The notes under the pieces are model-generated. The model was not told the DNA's origin and made no database searches. It saw nothing but the letters and a program-made list of their open reading frames with translations. From Streptomyces anulatus (GTDB lineage Bacteria; Actinomycetota; Actinomycetes; Streptomycetales; Streptomycetaceae), in the NCBI RefSeq assembly GCF_014650675.1, contig NZ_BMVK01000007.1, forward strand, positions 1 through 64,000: 64,000 bases of DNA, read 5' to 3'. The position numbers were made by a program, and so were the translations under genes. Shown here one piece after another: positions 17,849 to 26,501 of the stretch; position 1 is the stretch's first letter; each line of letters starts with the position of its first letter.

Positions 17849-18565
17849 TCAGGTCCGGTAGACGTCCAGGCGGCCGCACATCCCGAATCTGCCGTGTGCC
17901 GAGGGCCGTTCGGCGTGGACGCGGGCGTCGGCGAGGTGGCCGGCCTCGCCCCGGTCCAGCGCGTCGAGCTGGTCGGCGGTGGCGGCGGCGGCCGTGGCGG
18001 CCCCCTTCTCCCAGCGGCCGCGCCACTCGGGCGTCCGGGGGCGGACGAGTGCGGCGGCGGCACGGTGGAACGCGGCCAGCGGCTCCGGGTCGCCGCCCTC
18101 CACCGCTTCGCGCAGGACGAGGAACCCCTCCACGGCGAGGTCGCGCCGGGCCCGCGCCGCCCGCTCCTGCACGGCCTCCTCGGCGTCCCCGGGCAGCGTC
18201 GCCGCCGCGCGGTAGACGTCCGGGTCCGCGAGACAGCGGGGCGGCAGGGTGAGCACGGCGTCGCCGGCCTCGGGCAGCCCGCTGTTCTGCATGAGCACGA
18301 TGACGCGCAGCCCGTCCTCGTTGACCAGGCGGTGCACGGCGCCCGGGGTGAACCAGACGAGCGCGCCGGGCGTCAGCGGGGTCTCCCGGAATCCGGAGGC
18401 CGTGAGGGTCTGCACGGAACCGCTGCCGCCGACCACGACGTACCCCTCCGAGCAGGTCAGGTGCAGATGCGGGGTGCCCCCGCGAAGCCCGTCGGCGGCG
18501 GGCCAGTCGTAGACGCTCAGGTGCGAGACGGCGACGGCGCCGGGCAGTCCTTCGAAGGTCACCAC
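17849..18565 (-). CDS. Cupin-domain protein
   Basis: This 238-residue protein begins with a small-barrel cupin: T-P-H-L-H-L-T-C-S-E-G-Y-V-V-V-G-G matches the GxxxHxHxxxxE metal motif, and W-F-T-P-G-A-V-H-R-L-V-N the second motif. An Ala-rich helical tail follows. Cupins of this kind often act as sugar isomerases, dioxygenases or ligand sensors; the substrate is unknown. The start is GTG at 18565 or 18562 behind AGGAG. A LacI-type operator-like palindrome lies about 70 bases upstream, suggesting sugar-responsive control. Confidence 0.75.
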   Translation of the reverse strand: MVTFEGLPGAVAVSHLSVYDWPAADGLRGGTPHLHLTCSEGYVVVGGSGSVQTLTASGFRETPLTPGALVWFTPGAVHRLVNEDGLRVIVLMQNSGLPEAGDAVLTLPPRCLADPDVYRAAATLPGDAEEAVQERAARARRDLAVEGFLVLREAVEGGDPEPLAAFHRAAAALVRPRTPEWRGRWEKGAATAAAATADQLDALDRGEAGHLADARVHAERPSAHGRFGMCGRLDVYRT

Positions 18566-18631
18566 GGGGGCTCCTGGGTCTCGGCGGCACGGGCCGCACG
18601 GCCACACGCGGGCGCACCGCACGGCCGCACC

Positions 18632-18645
18632 GCAAGCGCTTTCTA
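18632..18645. promoter_or_regulatory. LacI-family operator-like palindrome
   Basis: The sequence GCAAGCGCTTTC contains the AAGCGCTT core seen in many LacI/GalR operators of actinomycetes. It sits in the divergent spacer between the cupin gene and the propeller gene and could control either. No LacI regulator gene is nearby. Confidence 0.4.
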
Positions 18646-18827
18646 GGCAGCTGAACGCTAGGGCCGCCGCCGGACGCCGGTCAAGGGCGCGGCAGCCGCC
18701 GGACGGCCGCCCGCGCGGCGGCACGCCGACGCGACCGGGGCGGCGGGCGTGTGCGCGGGCCGCTGTCAGTGGCCGGGTGCAGACTGGCACTGTTCCGACA
18801 CAACGGCGTTTCGGGAGGTCCAGGACC

Positions 18828-19913
18828 ATGACCGACGTTTTGCTCACCGCAGGCACCCGCAAGGGCCTCTTCATCGGCCGCAGACACGGCGGGACCTGGG
18901 AGATCACGGGCCCGCACTTCAACGCGCAGGCGATCTACTCGGTCGCCCTGGACACCCGCGGGGACACCCCGAGAATCCTGGTCGGCGGGGACAGCGCGCA
19001 CTGGGGGCCGTCCGTCTTCCACTCCGACGATCTCGGCGGGACATGGGTCGAGCCGCGACAGCCCGCGGTGAAGTTCCCCAAGTCCACCGGGGCGTCGCTG
19101 GAGCGTGTCTGGCAGCTGCACCCGGCGGGACCGGAGGCGCCGGACGTGGTCTACGCGGGCACGGAGCCGGCCGCGCTGTTCCGTTCCGAGGACCGGGGCG
19201 AGTCGTTCGAGCTGGTCCGTCCGCTCTGGGAGCACCCGACCCGCTCGCGGTGGGAGCCGGGCGGCGGCGGCGAGGGGCTGCACACCGTCCTGACCGACCC
19301 CCGCGACGCCGGGGCCGTGACCGTCGCCGTGTCGACGGCCGGTGTGTTCCGGACCAAGGACGGCGGTGCGAGCTGGGCCCCGTCGAACAAGGGCGTCTCC
19401 GCGGTCTTCCTCCCGGATCCGAACCCGGAGTTCGGCCAGTGCGTGCACAAGGTCACCCGGGACGCGGCCGACCCGGACCGGCTCTATCTCCAGAACCACT
19501 GGGGCGTGTTCCGCAGCGACGACGCCGGCGACCACTGGTGCGACATCGGCGCGGGCCTGCCCTCGGATTTCGGGTTCGCCGCCGCCGCGCACCCGCACCG
19601 CGGTGACACGGCGTACGTCTTCCCGATCAACGCCGACGCCGACCGGGTCCCGGCCGAACACCGCTGCCGGGTGTTCCGCACGACCGACGCGGGACGCACC
19701 TGGGAGCCGCTCGCCGAGGGCCTGCCGGACGGGGCGCACTACGGCACGGTGCTGCGGGACGCGCTGTGCACCGACGACGCGGACCCCGCCGGGGTCTACT
19801 TCGGCAACCGCAACGGCGAGTTGTACGCCAGCGCGGACGACGGGGACACCTGGCGGCAGCTCGCGTCGCATCTGCCGGACGTCCTGTGCGTGCGCGCGGT
19901 GGCGCTCGGCTAG
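18828..19913 (+). CDS. Sialidase/YCF48-like beta-propeller protein
   Basis: This 361-residue cytoplasmic protein is built of repeated blades with Asp-box motifs such as F-R-S-E-D-R-G-E-S-F, F-R-T-K-D-G-G-A-S-W, F-R-S-D-D-A-G-D-H-W and F-R-T-T-D-A-G-R-T-W, the hallmark of sialidase-type or photosystem-II-assembly-type propellers. No catalytic sialidase residues or signal peptide are evident, so it is probably a binding or scaffold protein. The last codon overlaps the left end of a MITE-like element, meaning that the gene terminus may have been shaped by its insertion. Confidence 0.75.
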   Translation: MTDVLLTAGTRKGLFIGRRHGGTWEITGPHFNAQAIYSVALDTRGDTPRILVGGDSAHWGPSVFHSDDLGGTWVEPRQPAVKFPKSTGASLERVWQLHPAGPEAPDVVYAGTEPAALFRSEDRGESFELVRPLWEHPTRSRWEPGGGGEGLHTVLTDPRDAGAVTVAVSTAGVFRTKDGGASWAPSNKGVSAVFLPDPNPEFGQCVHKVTRDAADPDRLYLQNHWGVFRSDDAGDHWCDIGAGLPSDFGFAAAAHPHRGDTAYVFPINADADRVPAEHRCRVFRTTDAGRTWEPLAEGLPDGAHYGTVLRDALCTDDADPAGVYFGNRNGELYASADDGDTWRQLASHLPDVLCVRAVALG

Positions 19914-20073
19914 GGCCTTTCGTTCGGATCAGGTCGGATCAGGGAGCGGGGTCCGGTGCGTGCGGCTGCAAGGCGGCGGAGGGAGTCACTGCGGAGCATG
20001 GGCGACTGACGACAACGCGGCAGATGTGGGTGCCGGGGCCCGCGAGCCCGACCTGATCCAGACGAGAGGGCCT
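19912..20073. mobile_element. MITE-like element, 162 bp with imperfect terminal inverted repeats
   Basis: The left end, AGGGCCTTTCGTTCGGATCA continuing to 19937, is matched in inverted orientation by 20048-20073, with about 20 of 26 positions identical. The interior has no ORF. The left terminus also contains a 10-bp tandem repeat (CGGATCAGGT/G at 19925-19944). From memory, very similar non-autonomous elements are scattered in Streptomyces intergenic regions, probably moved by a related transposase. It lies between the propeller gene stop and the uracil-DNA glycosylase start, where it may supply a terminator-like hairpin. Confidence 0.65.
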
Positions 20074-20098
20074 GACGGCAGTTGATCGGGGCGGTCGT

Positions 20099-20797
20099 AT
20101 GAGCAGTAGAGTGCGGGCCGTGGCAGCACGACCGTTGAAAGAGATCATCGAGCCGGGGTGGGCTGACGCCCTCGAACCCGTCGCCGAACGCGTCGCCGCT
20201 ATGGGCGACTTCCTCCGCGCGGAGATCGCCGCGGGACGCACGTACCTGCCCTCCGGGGCTCATGTACTGCGGGCGTTCCAGCAGCCGTTCGAGGAGGTGA
20301 GAGTGCTGGTCGTCGGCCAGGATCCGTATCCCACCCCGGGGCACGCGATCGGGCTGAGCTTCGCGGTGGCCCCCGACGTCCGGCCGCTGCCGGGCAGTCT
20401 GGAGAACATCTTCCGGGAGCTGCACGCGGACCTGGGACTGCCCAGGCCGTCCAACGGCGACCTCACACCGTGGACGCGACAGGGGGTGCTGCTGCTCAAC
20501 AGGGCGCTGACCACCGCGCCGCGACGGCCCGCCGCCCACCGGGGCAAGGGCTGGGAAGAGGTGACCGAGCAGGCCATCAAGGCGCTGGTCGCCCGCGGCA
20601 CGCCGCTGGTGTCGGTCCTGTGGGGGCGCGACGCCCGCAATCTGCGCCCGCAGTTGGGCGACTTCCCCGCGATCGAGTCCTCGCACCCCTCTCCGATGTC
20701 CGCGGACCGGGGCTTCTTCGGCTCGCGGCCGTTCAGCCGCGTCAACGAACTGCTGGAGCGCCAGGGGGCGCAGCCTGTGGACTGGCGGCTTCCGTGA
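20099..20797 (+). CDS. ung: Uracil-DNA glycosylase (family 1)
   Basis: This 232-residue base-excision repair enzyme removes uracil from DNA. Family-1 signatures are complete: V-V-G-Q-D-P-Y-P with the catalytic Asp near residue 74, the L-L-N-R-A-L-T region, and H-P-S-P-M-S-A near residue 200 with the catalytic His. The length is close to E. coli Ung. The stop overlaps the GTG of the kinase gene, so the two are cotranscribed. Confidence 0.93.
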   Translation: MSSRVRAVAARPLKEIIEPGWADALEPVAERVAAMGDFLRAEIAAGRTYLPSGAHVLRAFQQPFEEVRVLVVGQDPYPTPGHAIGLSFAVAPDVRPLPGSLENIFRELHADLGLPRPSNGDLTPWTRQGVLLLNRALTTAPRRPAAHRGKGWEEVTEQAIKALVARGTPLVSVLWGRDARNLRPQLGDFPAIESSHPSPMSADRGFFGSRPFSRVNELLERQGAQPVDWRLP

Positions 20798-21897
20798 CCC
20801 GTCCCCCGGCGGCGCCCGGCGCGGCCGGACCCGGCGCGTACGTCCTCGGGGTGGACTCCGGGGGCTCCGGTCTGCGGGTGGCGCTCGGCCGGGTGGAGCT
20901 GCCCGGCCCCCTCGCGACGACGCTCTGTGCGGAGCCGGTGCGGACAGGCGCCGGCGGCATCGACGCCACGCATCTGCTGGACCAGTTGCTGCCCGCCGCC
21001 CGGGAGTTGCTGGACCGGGCGTCCGCCTCCGCGACCGACGACGCTCCGACGGGTGAGGTCGCGGCGCTGGCCGTCGGGGCCGCCGGCATGGCCACGCTGG
21101 GCGATCGGCTGCGTTCGGAGCTGCCCGGCGCACTCGCGGACGCGCTGGGGGTGCGCCGGCTGGCGCTGGCCGCCGACGCCGTGACGGCATACGCGGGCGC
21201 GGTGGGGCAGCGCCCCGGGGCGGTCGTCGCGGGCGGCACGGGCATGATCGCCCTCGGCACGGACCTGATGGAGTGGCACAGGGCCGACGGGTGGGGTCAT
21301 CTTCTGGGTGACAGCGGCGGCGGTGCGTGGATCGGCCGTGCCGGGCTGGACGCGGCGATGCGGGCCCATGACGGACGGCGTGGCGGCTCCCCCGCCCTGC
21401 TGGACCGGCTGCGGGCCGTGTTCGGACCGGCCGAGGCGCTGCCGGGGCTGCTCTACCCGCGCTCCGACCGGCCGGCTGTGCTGGCCTCGTTCGCCCCGGA
21501 GGTGGCGGCGTGCGCCGGAGCGGATCCGGTGGCCGCCGGCATTCTGCGGCAGGCCGCTGCTCATATCGCCGAGGCGGCGGCGGCCGTGTGCCCGACACCC
21601 GCCGGGACGGAGGTCGAGGCCGGCGAGAGCGGTGAAGTGGCGCTGACCGGTGGCCTGTTCAACATGGGCGAGCCGCTGATCGCACCCCTGCGCGAGGAGC
21701 TGGCACAGCTGTTGCCGGGGGCCCGGGTGACCACGGCGGCGGGCGATCCGCTGACCGGCGCACTCCGGATCGCGCGTGCCCTGGCTGCCGGGGATCTGCG
21801 CCTGCCGCGGCACCCGACGATGCTGTTCGTGCCCCAGGAACACGGGAGTGGACAGCACGGCGGAACGGCGGTGCGCGACGAGCCCCGGACAGGGTGA
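20794..21897 (+). CDS. BadF/BcrA/BcrD-type kinase (N-acetylglucosamine kinase-like)
   Basis: This 367-residue ASKHA-fold protein has phosphate 1 motif V-L-G-V-D-S-G-G-S-G near residue 18, G-G-T-G-M-I-A-L in the middle, W-G-H-L-L-G-D-S-G-G-G-A-W-I-G and V-A-L-T-G-G-L-F-N near the end. These fit the eukaryotic-like GlcNAc kinase branch of the BadF family, which phosphorylates amino sugars with ATP. The GTG start at 20794 overlaps the Ung stop by 4 bases. Sugar recycling is the likely role; the exact sugar is not predictable. Confidence 0.82.
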   Translation: MTRPPAAPGAAGPGAYVLGVDSGGSGLRVALGRVELPGPLATTLCAEPVRTGAGGIDATHLLDQLLPAARELLDRASASATDDAPTGEVAALAVGAAGMATLGDRLRSELPGALADALGVRRLALAADAVTAYAGAVGQRPGAVVAGGTGMIALGTDLMEWHRADGWGHLLGDSGGGAWIGRAGLDAAMRAHDGRRGGSPALLDRLRAVFGPAEALPGLLYPRSDRPAVLASFAPEVAACAGADPVAAGILRQAAAHIAEAAAAVCPTPAGTEVEAGESGEVALTGGLFNMGEPLIAPLREELAQLLPGARVTTAAGDPLTGALRIARALAAGDLRLPRHPTMLFVPQEHGSGQHGGTAVRDEPRTG

Positions 21898-22062
21898 CGG
21901 CCGGCGGGACGAAGCGGAGCCGGACGGTGACCGGCGGAACAACGGGCCGACAGACAGGGACACTCCGGTGGTACATCACTCATCGGACATAAGCGGATAG
22001 TTAACGCTCGACCGGACCCTCCCCGAACAGAGGGGCAGGCAAAACCAGTAGCATGCGGCGCC

Positions 22063-22986
22063 ATGAGCACCCCCACTGGGCCCGCTTCCGGCCTGCCTGT
22101 ACGAATGCCGCGACCTCGCCAGTCCGGACGGCACCGCCGCCCGGAGCCCGTGGTCGCACCCGAGGGCGCTGCCGCGCTCGTTCTCGCCGTTCCCGGCACT
22201 CCCTCTTCGGCCACGCGCAGCCTGGCCGAAGAGGTGATCAGCATCGCCCGTTCCGAGCTGCCCGGCCTCAACGCCCGGATCGGCTACCTCGACGGCGACG
22301 ATGCCGAGTACCCGACCCTTGCCTCCGTTCTCGCGCACACCGCCGCCGAGCGCGTCGCGCGCTTCGAGCAGGCCGTCGCCGCCGGCCGTGAGGTCGCCGA
22401 GCCCACGGGTCCGCCCGCCGTCGTGGTCCCGCTGCTCGCGGGTCCCGACAGCGCGCTGATCCGGCGGATACGGCAGGCCGTGATGGACAGCGGTACGCAG
22501 GCCGAGCTGACCGATGTGCTCGGCCCGCACCCGCTGCTCGCCGAGGCCCTGCACGTACGGCTGTCGGAGGCCGGGCTGGCGCGCGCCGACCGCGCCAGGC
22601 TGTTCACCGTGGCCACGGCCGCCGACGGCATCGTGCTGGTCACCGTGGGCGGCGACGAGGCCGTGCAGGCCGCCGGGATCACCGGCATGCTGCTGGCCGC
22701 CCGGCTCGCCGTGCCGGTGATGGCCGCCGCACTGGACGTGGAGGGCTCGGTCGCCTCGATCGCGGAGCAGCTGCAGGGCTCCGGCTCCGCGCAGCTGGCG
22801 CTGGCGCCGTACCTGGTGGGCCCGGAGGTCGACCCCGGTCTGCTGGACGCCGCCGCGAAGGAGGCGGGCTGCGCGACGGCCGAGCCGCTGGGCGCCTACC
22901 CGGCGATCGGCAAGCTCGTGCTGTCCCTGTACGCCACGACGCTGGGCATCACGCCGGCGACGCCGCAGGGGGCTCAGGCTCACTGA
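22063..22986 (+). CDS. CbiX/SirB-like chelatase family protein
   Basis: This 307-residue protein resembles sirohydrochlorin cobalto/ferrochelatase-like proteins: two tandem halves each with a V-V-P-L-L-A-G or L-A-P-Y-L-V-G-type strand typical of CbiX. The N-terminal H-G-S active-site motif of true CbiX appears as A-V-P-G-T-P-S, so the first catalytic His is missing and chelatase activity is doubtful. About 35 N-terminal residues are basic and probably disordered. No cobalamin riboswitch or other corrin gene is adjacent. A divergent or regulatory role is as likely as catalysis. Confidence 0.65.
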   Translation: MSTPTGPASGLPVRMPRPRQSGRHRRPEPVVAPEGAAALVLAVPGTPSSATRSLAEEVISIARSELPGLNARIGYLDGDDAEYPTLASVLAHTAAERVARFEQAVAAGREVAEPTGPPAVVVPLLAGPDSALIRRIRQAVMDSGTQAELTDVLGPHPLLAEALHVRLSEAGLARADRARLFTVATAADGIVLVTVGGDEAVQAAGITGMLLAARLAVPVMAAALDVEGSVASIAEQLQGSGSAQLALAPYLVGPEVDPGLLDAAAKEAGCATAEPLGAYPAIGKLVLSLYATTLGITPATPQGAQAH

Positions 22987-23022
22987 CCGGACGCCGTCGC
23001 CTCGGGGCGGCGGCTCGGGAAG

Positions 23023-23085
23023 CCGGACAGCGCGGCGGGCCCGGACGGGAGGAGTTCTCCGGTCCGGGCCCGTCGCGCTGTCCGG
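23023..23085. terminator. Bidirectional terminator between the CbiX-like and lactonase genes
   Basis: A 24-bp stem (23023-23046 with 23062-23085, one G-T pair) and a 15-base loop lie between two convergent genes. It is long and GC-rich enough to act on both strands. Confidence 0.8.
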
Positions 23086-23189
23086 GGCAGGCAGGTGGCG
23101 GATGCCCGTCCGGGACGGTCGCCGTCGGACCCGACCGTCCGGAGGTGGCAGCTGCCGGACGCGTTGTTCCGGGGCCGGGGCGGTCGCCG

Positions 23190-24251
23190 TCAGACGAGGA
23201 CGACGCAGGAGGCCGCGGGAACCTCGACGGAGCCCGCGTGCGCCGGAACGCCCGTCTCGGCGTCCACGGCGAACCAGCTGACGTTCCCGGAGCGCTCATT
23301 GGCCGCGTACAGCCACTGGCCGCTCGGGTCGAGGGTGAGGTCGCGCGGCCAGCGACCGCCGCAGCCGACGGTGGCCACCAGGGCCGCCTTCTCGCCGCTC
23401 TCGTCGAGGGTGAGCACGGAGATGCTGTCGTGGCCCCGGTTGGCGGTCCACAGGAAGCGCCCGTCGGGCGCGACGACCACCTCGGACGGGTAGGTGCGCG
23501 CCGCGTCGTCGGCCGCCTCGTGCTCGGGCAGCACCGGCGTCTCGCCGAGCACGTCGAGGCGGCCCGTCGCCGCGTCCCAGCGGCACACGGTGAGGGTCGG
23601 TTCGAGCTCGCCCAGGACGTAGGCGAACGCGCCCGAGGGGTGGAAGGCCAGATGGCGCGGGCCGGTGCCCGGACGCAGGGCCGTCTCGCCGTGCAGACGC
23701 AGGGCGCCGGTGGCGGGGTCCAGGGCGCAGACGCGTACCGAGTCGGTGCCGAGGTCCACGCTGACCACCCAGTCCCCGGAGGGGTCGGCGAGCACCTGGT
23801 GGGCGTGCGGGGCCTCCTGACGGCCGGTGTCCGGGCCGCTGCCCTCGTGGCGGAGCACCGAGGCCGCCGCTCCGAGCGATCCGTCGGCGAGGACCGGCAG
23901 GGCGGTGATGCTGCCGGAGGTGTAGTTGGCCGTGACCAGGTGGTTCGCGGCGAGCGCGAGGTGGGTGGGCGCATCGCCGTCGACGGCGCGGACGGGGCCC
24001 AGGAGGGCCGGTACGTCGCCGTCGAGCGCGAAGGCGGCGGCGACGCCCGGGGCGCTCTCGCCGACCGCGTACAGGGCCGTGCCGCCCGCTCCGGGGCCGA
24101 TCGCGAGGAACGAGGGGTCGGGCACGGCGTCCGTGGATCCCAGCACCGTCAGCGCACCGGTGTCCCGGTCCACGGCGGCGGCGGTGACGCCGCGCCCGCC
24201 CGCCGAGGTGAACGACCCTATGAATGCCCGCCCGGCGCTGTTGCCGATCAT
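23190..24251 (-). CDS. Lactonase family protein (YbhE/6-phosphogluconolactonase-like propeller)
   Basis: This 353-residue seven-bladed propeller of the lactonase (YbhE) family has repeated blades such as G-P-R-H-L-A-F-H-P-S-G, P-S-E-V-V-V-A-P-D-G and W-P-R-D-L-T-L-D-P-S-G-Q-W-L-Y-A-A-N, the usual family signatures. It may hydrolyse 6-phosphogluconolactone or another lactone in the cytosol. The ATG at 24251 has GAGGGG 7 bases upstream. The P450 gene of the biosynthetic cluster ends only 4 bases upstream, and its last codons occupy what should be the promoter of this gene. Confidence 0.83.
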   Translation of the reverse strand: MIGNSAGRAFIGSFTSAGGRGVTAAAVDRDTGALTVLGSTDAVPDPSFLAIGPGAGGTALYAVGESAPGVAAAFALDGDVPALLGPVRAVDGDAPTHLALAANHLVTANYTSGSITALPVLADGSLGAAASVLRHEGSGPDTGRQEAPHAHQVLADPSGDWVVSVDLGTDSVRVCALDPATGALRLHGETALRPGTGPRHLAFHPSGAFAYVLGELEPTLTVCRWDAATGRLDVLGETPVLPEHEAADDAARTYPSEVVVAPDGRFLWTANRGHDSISVLTLDESGEKAALVATVGCGGRWPRDLTLDPSGQWLYAANERSGNVSWFAVDAETGVPAHAGSVEVPAASCVVLV

Positions 24252-24255
24252 CGCG

Positions 24256-25521
24256 CTACCCCTCTTCACCGTCGCCGCGATCTTCACGGCCGACGGTAGC
24301 AGGCAGCCCGTTGCGGTCCAGACCAATGCGGCCGCAAGGAACCGGCGGGCGCGGCGGACGCGTGCCCGCGGCCCCCGGCGGAGACCAGGTCTTCGGCGCT
24401 CGGGAGGGGGTGAAGGTGACCGGGAGAGCCCGGGGGCCGCGGAACGTCGGGGCGTAGCCCCAGTCGACCTCGCCGCTCGGGATGTCCAGGGTCAGGTCCG
24501 GCAGGCGGCCGAACAACGTGGTGATCGCGATCTCCGTCTCCAGCTTCACCAGATGACTGCCGAGGCAGGTGTGCGCGCCGTGGCCGAACGCCAGGTGCGG
24601 GCGGGCATCACGGGTGAGGTCCAGCGCGCCGGGGTCGGGGAACCGGTTCGGGTCGCGGTTCGCCGCCGCCAGCGACAGCAGCACCACGTCGCCCTCTGCC
24701 ACATGGGCGCCCGCGATCGTCATGTCCTCGCTCGCATACCGGTACTCCGCCACGTGCGACGGCGAGTCCAGGCGCAGCAGCTCGTTGATCGCCCGGGACC
24801 AGTCGATGTCACCGCCGAGCAGGGCGGCTCGCCGGCCGGGGTGGCCGAGCAGGCGCAGGACGGTGGTTCCGAGGAACTGGATCGTGGTGATGTGACCGGC
24901 GCCGATCAGCGTCATGACCATCACGTCCAGCTCGTCCCCGGTCAGCGCGCCGGACTCGATCAACCGCGTCGGCAGGTCGTCCCCCGGGTGCGATCGCTTG
25001 TAGGCCACCAGCTTCCGGACGTAACCGAGCAACTCGGCCAGCTTCACCTCGTCACGCGGCTGCTGGAACTTCGCGCGGTACCACAGGTCCAGCACGTCGG
25101 CGGCGGGCGCGCGCTCGGCTTCCGGGACGCCGAGCAGATCGTGCATGACGGCGACCGGGACCTCCCGGGTGTATTCGGCGACGAGGTCCGCGCTCCCCCG
25201 CCCCGCGAACGCCTCGACGGCGCGCGCACAGGTCCGGGCGGTGCGATCGCGCAGGCGGGACACCGCGGCGGGGGTGAACGCCGCGGCGACGAGCCGACGC
25301 AGCCGGGTGTGTCCGGGATCGTCCAGATTCGACAGACCGGGCGCGTGCGGGTCGGGGTTGACCGGGGCGCCACTGCCCAGGCGGCGGTCCGCCAGACAGG
25401 CGCGGACGTCGTCGTACCGGGTCACCAGCCACATCCGGCCCGGGACGTGCGGGCCGCCGACAGGGCAGACCGGGTCGTGCTCGCGCAACCAGGCGTAGCC
25501 GGGGTACGGGTCGGCGGTCAC
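24256..25521 (-). CDS. Cytochrome P450, cluster tailoring enzyme with atypical I-helix and C-terminal tail
   Basis: This 421-residue bacterial P450 has the heme signature F-G-H-G-A-H-T-C-L-G (Cys319), E-L-L-R at 247-250 and an I-helix reading A-G-H-I-T-T at 208-213. The usual acidic residue of the AG-x-D/E-T oxygen-activation motif is Ile211, so proton delivery must differ or rely on substrate. The fold should finish near residue 372; the remaining 49 residues are Pro/Arg-rich and appear to read into flanking DNA. The GTG start overlaps the methyltransferase stop (GTGA). As the last gene of the NRPS operon it probably hydroxylates or couples a peptide-bound or released intermediate. Confidence 0.88.
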   Translation of the reverse strand: MTADPYPGYAWLREHDPVCPVGGPHVPGRMWLVTRYDDVRACLADRRLGSGAPVNPDPHAPGLSNLDDPGHTRLRRLVAAAFTPAAVSRLRDRTARTCARAVEAFAGRGSADLVAEYTREVPVAVMHDLLGVPEAERAPAADVLDLWYRAKFQQPRDEVKLAELLGYVRKLVAYKRSHPGDDLPTRLIESGALTGDELDVMVMTLIGAGHITTIQFLGTTVLRLLGHPGRRAALLGGDIDWSRAINELLRLDSPSHVAEYRYASEDMTIAGAHVAEGDVVLLSLAAANRDPNRFPDPGALDLTRDARPHLAFGHGAHTCLGSHLVKLETEIAITTLFGRLPDLTLDIPSGEVDWGYAPTFRGPRALPVTFTPSRAPKTWSPPGAAGTRPPRPPVPCGRIGLDRNGLPATVGREDRGDGEEG

Positions 25522-26501
25522 GACGGCCGACCGGCGATCAGCAGCTTCTCCAGCGGGGACGCGGCGAGCGGCACGACCCGTGTCTCGGTGAGCCCGGCCT
25601 CGCCCAGCCATGCCGCCAGGTCGGCGAAGCGGTGCACGCCGCCCCCGTGGCCCTGCCACAGCGTCAGGTCGAACATACCAAGGAACCCGGCAGCGGCCGG
25701 GCCCAGCCCGGCCGGCGGTTCCCGGTCGTGGTCGAGGACGGCGATGCTTCCCGCGGGGGACAACGATTTCGCCGCGCGCCGGAACAGGTCGCGGCATTCC
25801 TCGGGGCGGTGGCCGTGCAGGACGTTGAACAGCAGCACCAGGTCGTGCCCGGAACCCAGGTCGTCGGTGAGGTAGTCGCCTGCCCGCGCCGTCATCCGGT
25901 CCGGCGGGGCGTCCTCGCGGAGGGCGGTGACGGTCTCGGGCAGGTCGAGGACGGTGACCCGTACGTCCGGGCGACGGCGGCACAGTTCGACGGAGTGGTC
26001 GCCGTGGCCGCCTCCGATGTCCAGGACGGTCGCCGCGGGAGGCAGCGCGGCGGCGATGTCATCGGCCAGGTCCGCGGCGGCGCCGGCGAGCATCCGGCGC
26101 AGGCGGGCCGAGGTGGCGGGGCGCTCGCGCAGCCAGGTGTAGAAGCCGCGGCGGGGTGTGCCGGTGCGGATGGTGTCCTCGACGTCGGCCCAGTGCTCGA
26201 ACAGGACCTCGTGCCAGAACAGTTCGGCGTCCACCGGGCCGGGTGTCGCGGCGGTCGTGACCCCGTCCTCGTCGTGCCGCAGGTAGCCGAAGGTCACCAG
26301 GACGTTCACCAGGCTGCGTACCCCGGCCGGGTCACCGTCGATCGTGGTGGCCAGTTCGTCGACGGACAGCGGACCGGTTTCCAGTGCGGTGAACACCCCG
26401 AGCCGGACACCGGCGATCATGGCTCGGTATCCGGCCGCGCCGAGCCGGTCCAGCACCGGAGCCGGGACACCGGAGGATTCTTCGGGCAAGGGCATGCTCA
26501 T
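25518..26501 (-). CDS. Class-2 (acetylserotonin/hydroxyneurosporene-type) O-methyltransferase
   Basis: This 327-residue protein has an N-terminal winged-helix dimerisation domain (residues about 10-90) and a C-terminal SAM domain with V-L-D-I-G-G-G-H-G-D-H near residue 168 and V-L-D-L-P. Such enzymes methylate phenolic hydroxyls of natural products. The usual L-H-D-W catalytic region reads L-H-G-H here. The ATG start overlaps the NRPS stop as ATGA, so translation is coupled. Methylation of a hydroxyl made by the KMO-like hydroxylase is a reasonable inference. Confidence 0.85.
   Translation of the reverse strand: MSMPLPEESSGVPAPVLDRLGAAGYRAMIAGVRLGVFTALETGPLSVDELATTIDGDPAGVRSLVNVLVTFGYLRHDEDGVTTAATPGPVDAELFWHEVLFEHWADVEDTIRTGTPRRGFYTWLRERPATSARLRRMLAGAAADLADDIAAALPPAATVLDIGGGHGDHSVELCRRRPDVRVTVLDLPETVTALREDAPPDRMTARAGDYLTDDLGSGHDLVLLFNVLHGHRPEECRDLFRRAAKSLSPAGSIAVLDHDREPPAGLGPAAAGFLGMFDLTLWQGHGGGVHRFADLAAWLGEAGLTETRVVPLAASPLEKLLIAGRPS

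Noticed and set aside
21898..22062. Cobalamin riboswitch upstream of the CbiX-like gene
   Set aside because: The spacer is only about 165 bases and I see neither the B12-box nor the expected helices.
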